DNA from: Pleurobrachia bachei
Taxonomy: Eukaryota; Ctenophora; Tentaculata; Cydippida; Pleurobrachiidae
Reading direction: 5' to 3'
Length of the DNA stretch: 29,615 nucleotides
Assembly: GCA_000695325.1 (NCBI GenBank)
Contig: AVPN01000836.1
Span: 5,756-35,370, forward strand
How positions within the stretch are numbered: the first letter of the stretch is position 1; each line of letters opens with the position of its first letter. Both the position numbers and the translations under genes were made by a program. A model generated the notes under the pieces. It did not search any database. It had not been told where the DNA came from and saw nothing but the letters and a program-made list of their open reading frames with translations. This document shows positions 29,179 to 29,615 of the stretch, piece by piece.

Positions 29179-29615
29179 CTGGGGGAGACAGTTGTTGGGT
29201 TGTGACAGGGTTGAGCTATTAGCAAGGAGTGGGAGAGGGAGGGAGAGATGTAAACTTAGATTCTATCTGGCATGCAGAACAGACCCTGGTAAAGATTATT
29301 GAGCTGGGGACAACTTGATCTATCGAACCCTCACAGAGTGCGGTGTGACCCACACAAAGGTCAACGGTTTAATATTTAATTTACGAGATAGCTTTTCAAG
29401 AGTCAACAGTGCAGTAAACAGATTGAATGAAGAACTTAGCGAAGATATTATATGCACGGTCAGAGTGTAAGAAATAAAACAAAATGAAATATATTGCAGA
29501 GAGTATACAAGAGAGGATCATAAAATAGATCAAACTCTCAATATGATAATGGTTGAATTAGAGGGTCAAAACAAAACTAAGATATCATAACGACAAGCCC
29601 CCCCCACCCCCACCC
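29179..29615. other. Upstream intron of PITPNM-like gene, window edge
   Basis: No exon recognised. A part at 29305-29340 (TTGATCTATCGAACCCTCAC) repeats sequence at 25096-25115. The window ends in a C-rich run. Confidence 0.5.

Noticed and set aside
1-29615. CRISPR array, prophage, bacterial operon or viral insertion
   Set aside because: All recognised genes are intron-bearing animal genes or simple nested genes; no regular spacer array and no viral proteins were seen.

Overview
The window is nuclear DNA of an animal. Genes are split by short GT-AG introns, there are many (GA)n microsatellites and small inverted-repeat (MITE-like) elements, and the proteins are animal types: a selenocysteine glutathione peroxidase, a 1-acylglycerol-3-phosphate acyltransferase, a PITPNM/RdgB/Nir2-type lipid-transfer protein with an FFAT-like motif, and a class A GPCR. 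The density and repeats fit a marine invertebrate, but the phylum cannot be fixed by reading alone.

Layout. 1-1041 is intergenic and ends in a GA tract and a TATA box. 1042-3130 (+) is a five-exon GPx4-like peroxidase (188 aa, in-frame TGA as Sec57). A form-2 SECIS fold lies at 3358-3405 in its 3' UTR, beyond a first AATAAA and before a second. 4811-9083 (-) is a nine-exon AGPAT3/4-like acyltransferase (380 aa). 10351-12012 is intergenic, with telomere-like repeats, a degenerate tRNA-Glu-like sequence and three CRE octamers. 12013-29178 (-) is the PITPNM-type gene, lacking only the exons upstream of the end of its PITP domain; about 868 residues are recovered. Two + strand genes lie in its introns: a TATA-driven, single-exon secreted protein (19045-19827) and a five-exon class A GPCR (24683-26234).

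The most striking feature is four tandem duplications of about 0.8-1.2 kb. Each contains whole exons: the last three AGPAT exons, the first three AGPAT exons with upstream DNA, two DDHD exons and three LNS2 exons. Breakpoints fall outside exons, and both PITPNM duplications are phase-symmetric. Of 25 differences counted by eye between duplicated exons, 24 are silent. They are therefore either real duplicated exons under purifying selection or two heterozygous haplotypes wrongly placed in tandem by an assembler; long reads would decide.

AGPAT makes phosphatidic acid (PA) in the ER. PITPNM proteins move PA and phosphatidylinositol between ER and plasma membrane at contact sites. The two neighbours on the minus strand thus belong to one lipid cycle, and the GPx4-type enzyme protects membrane phospholipids from peroxidation. 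Joint regulation is an inference only.
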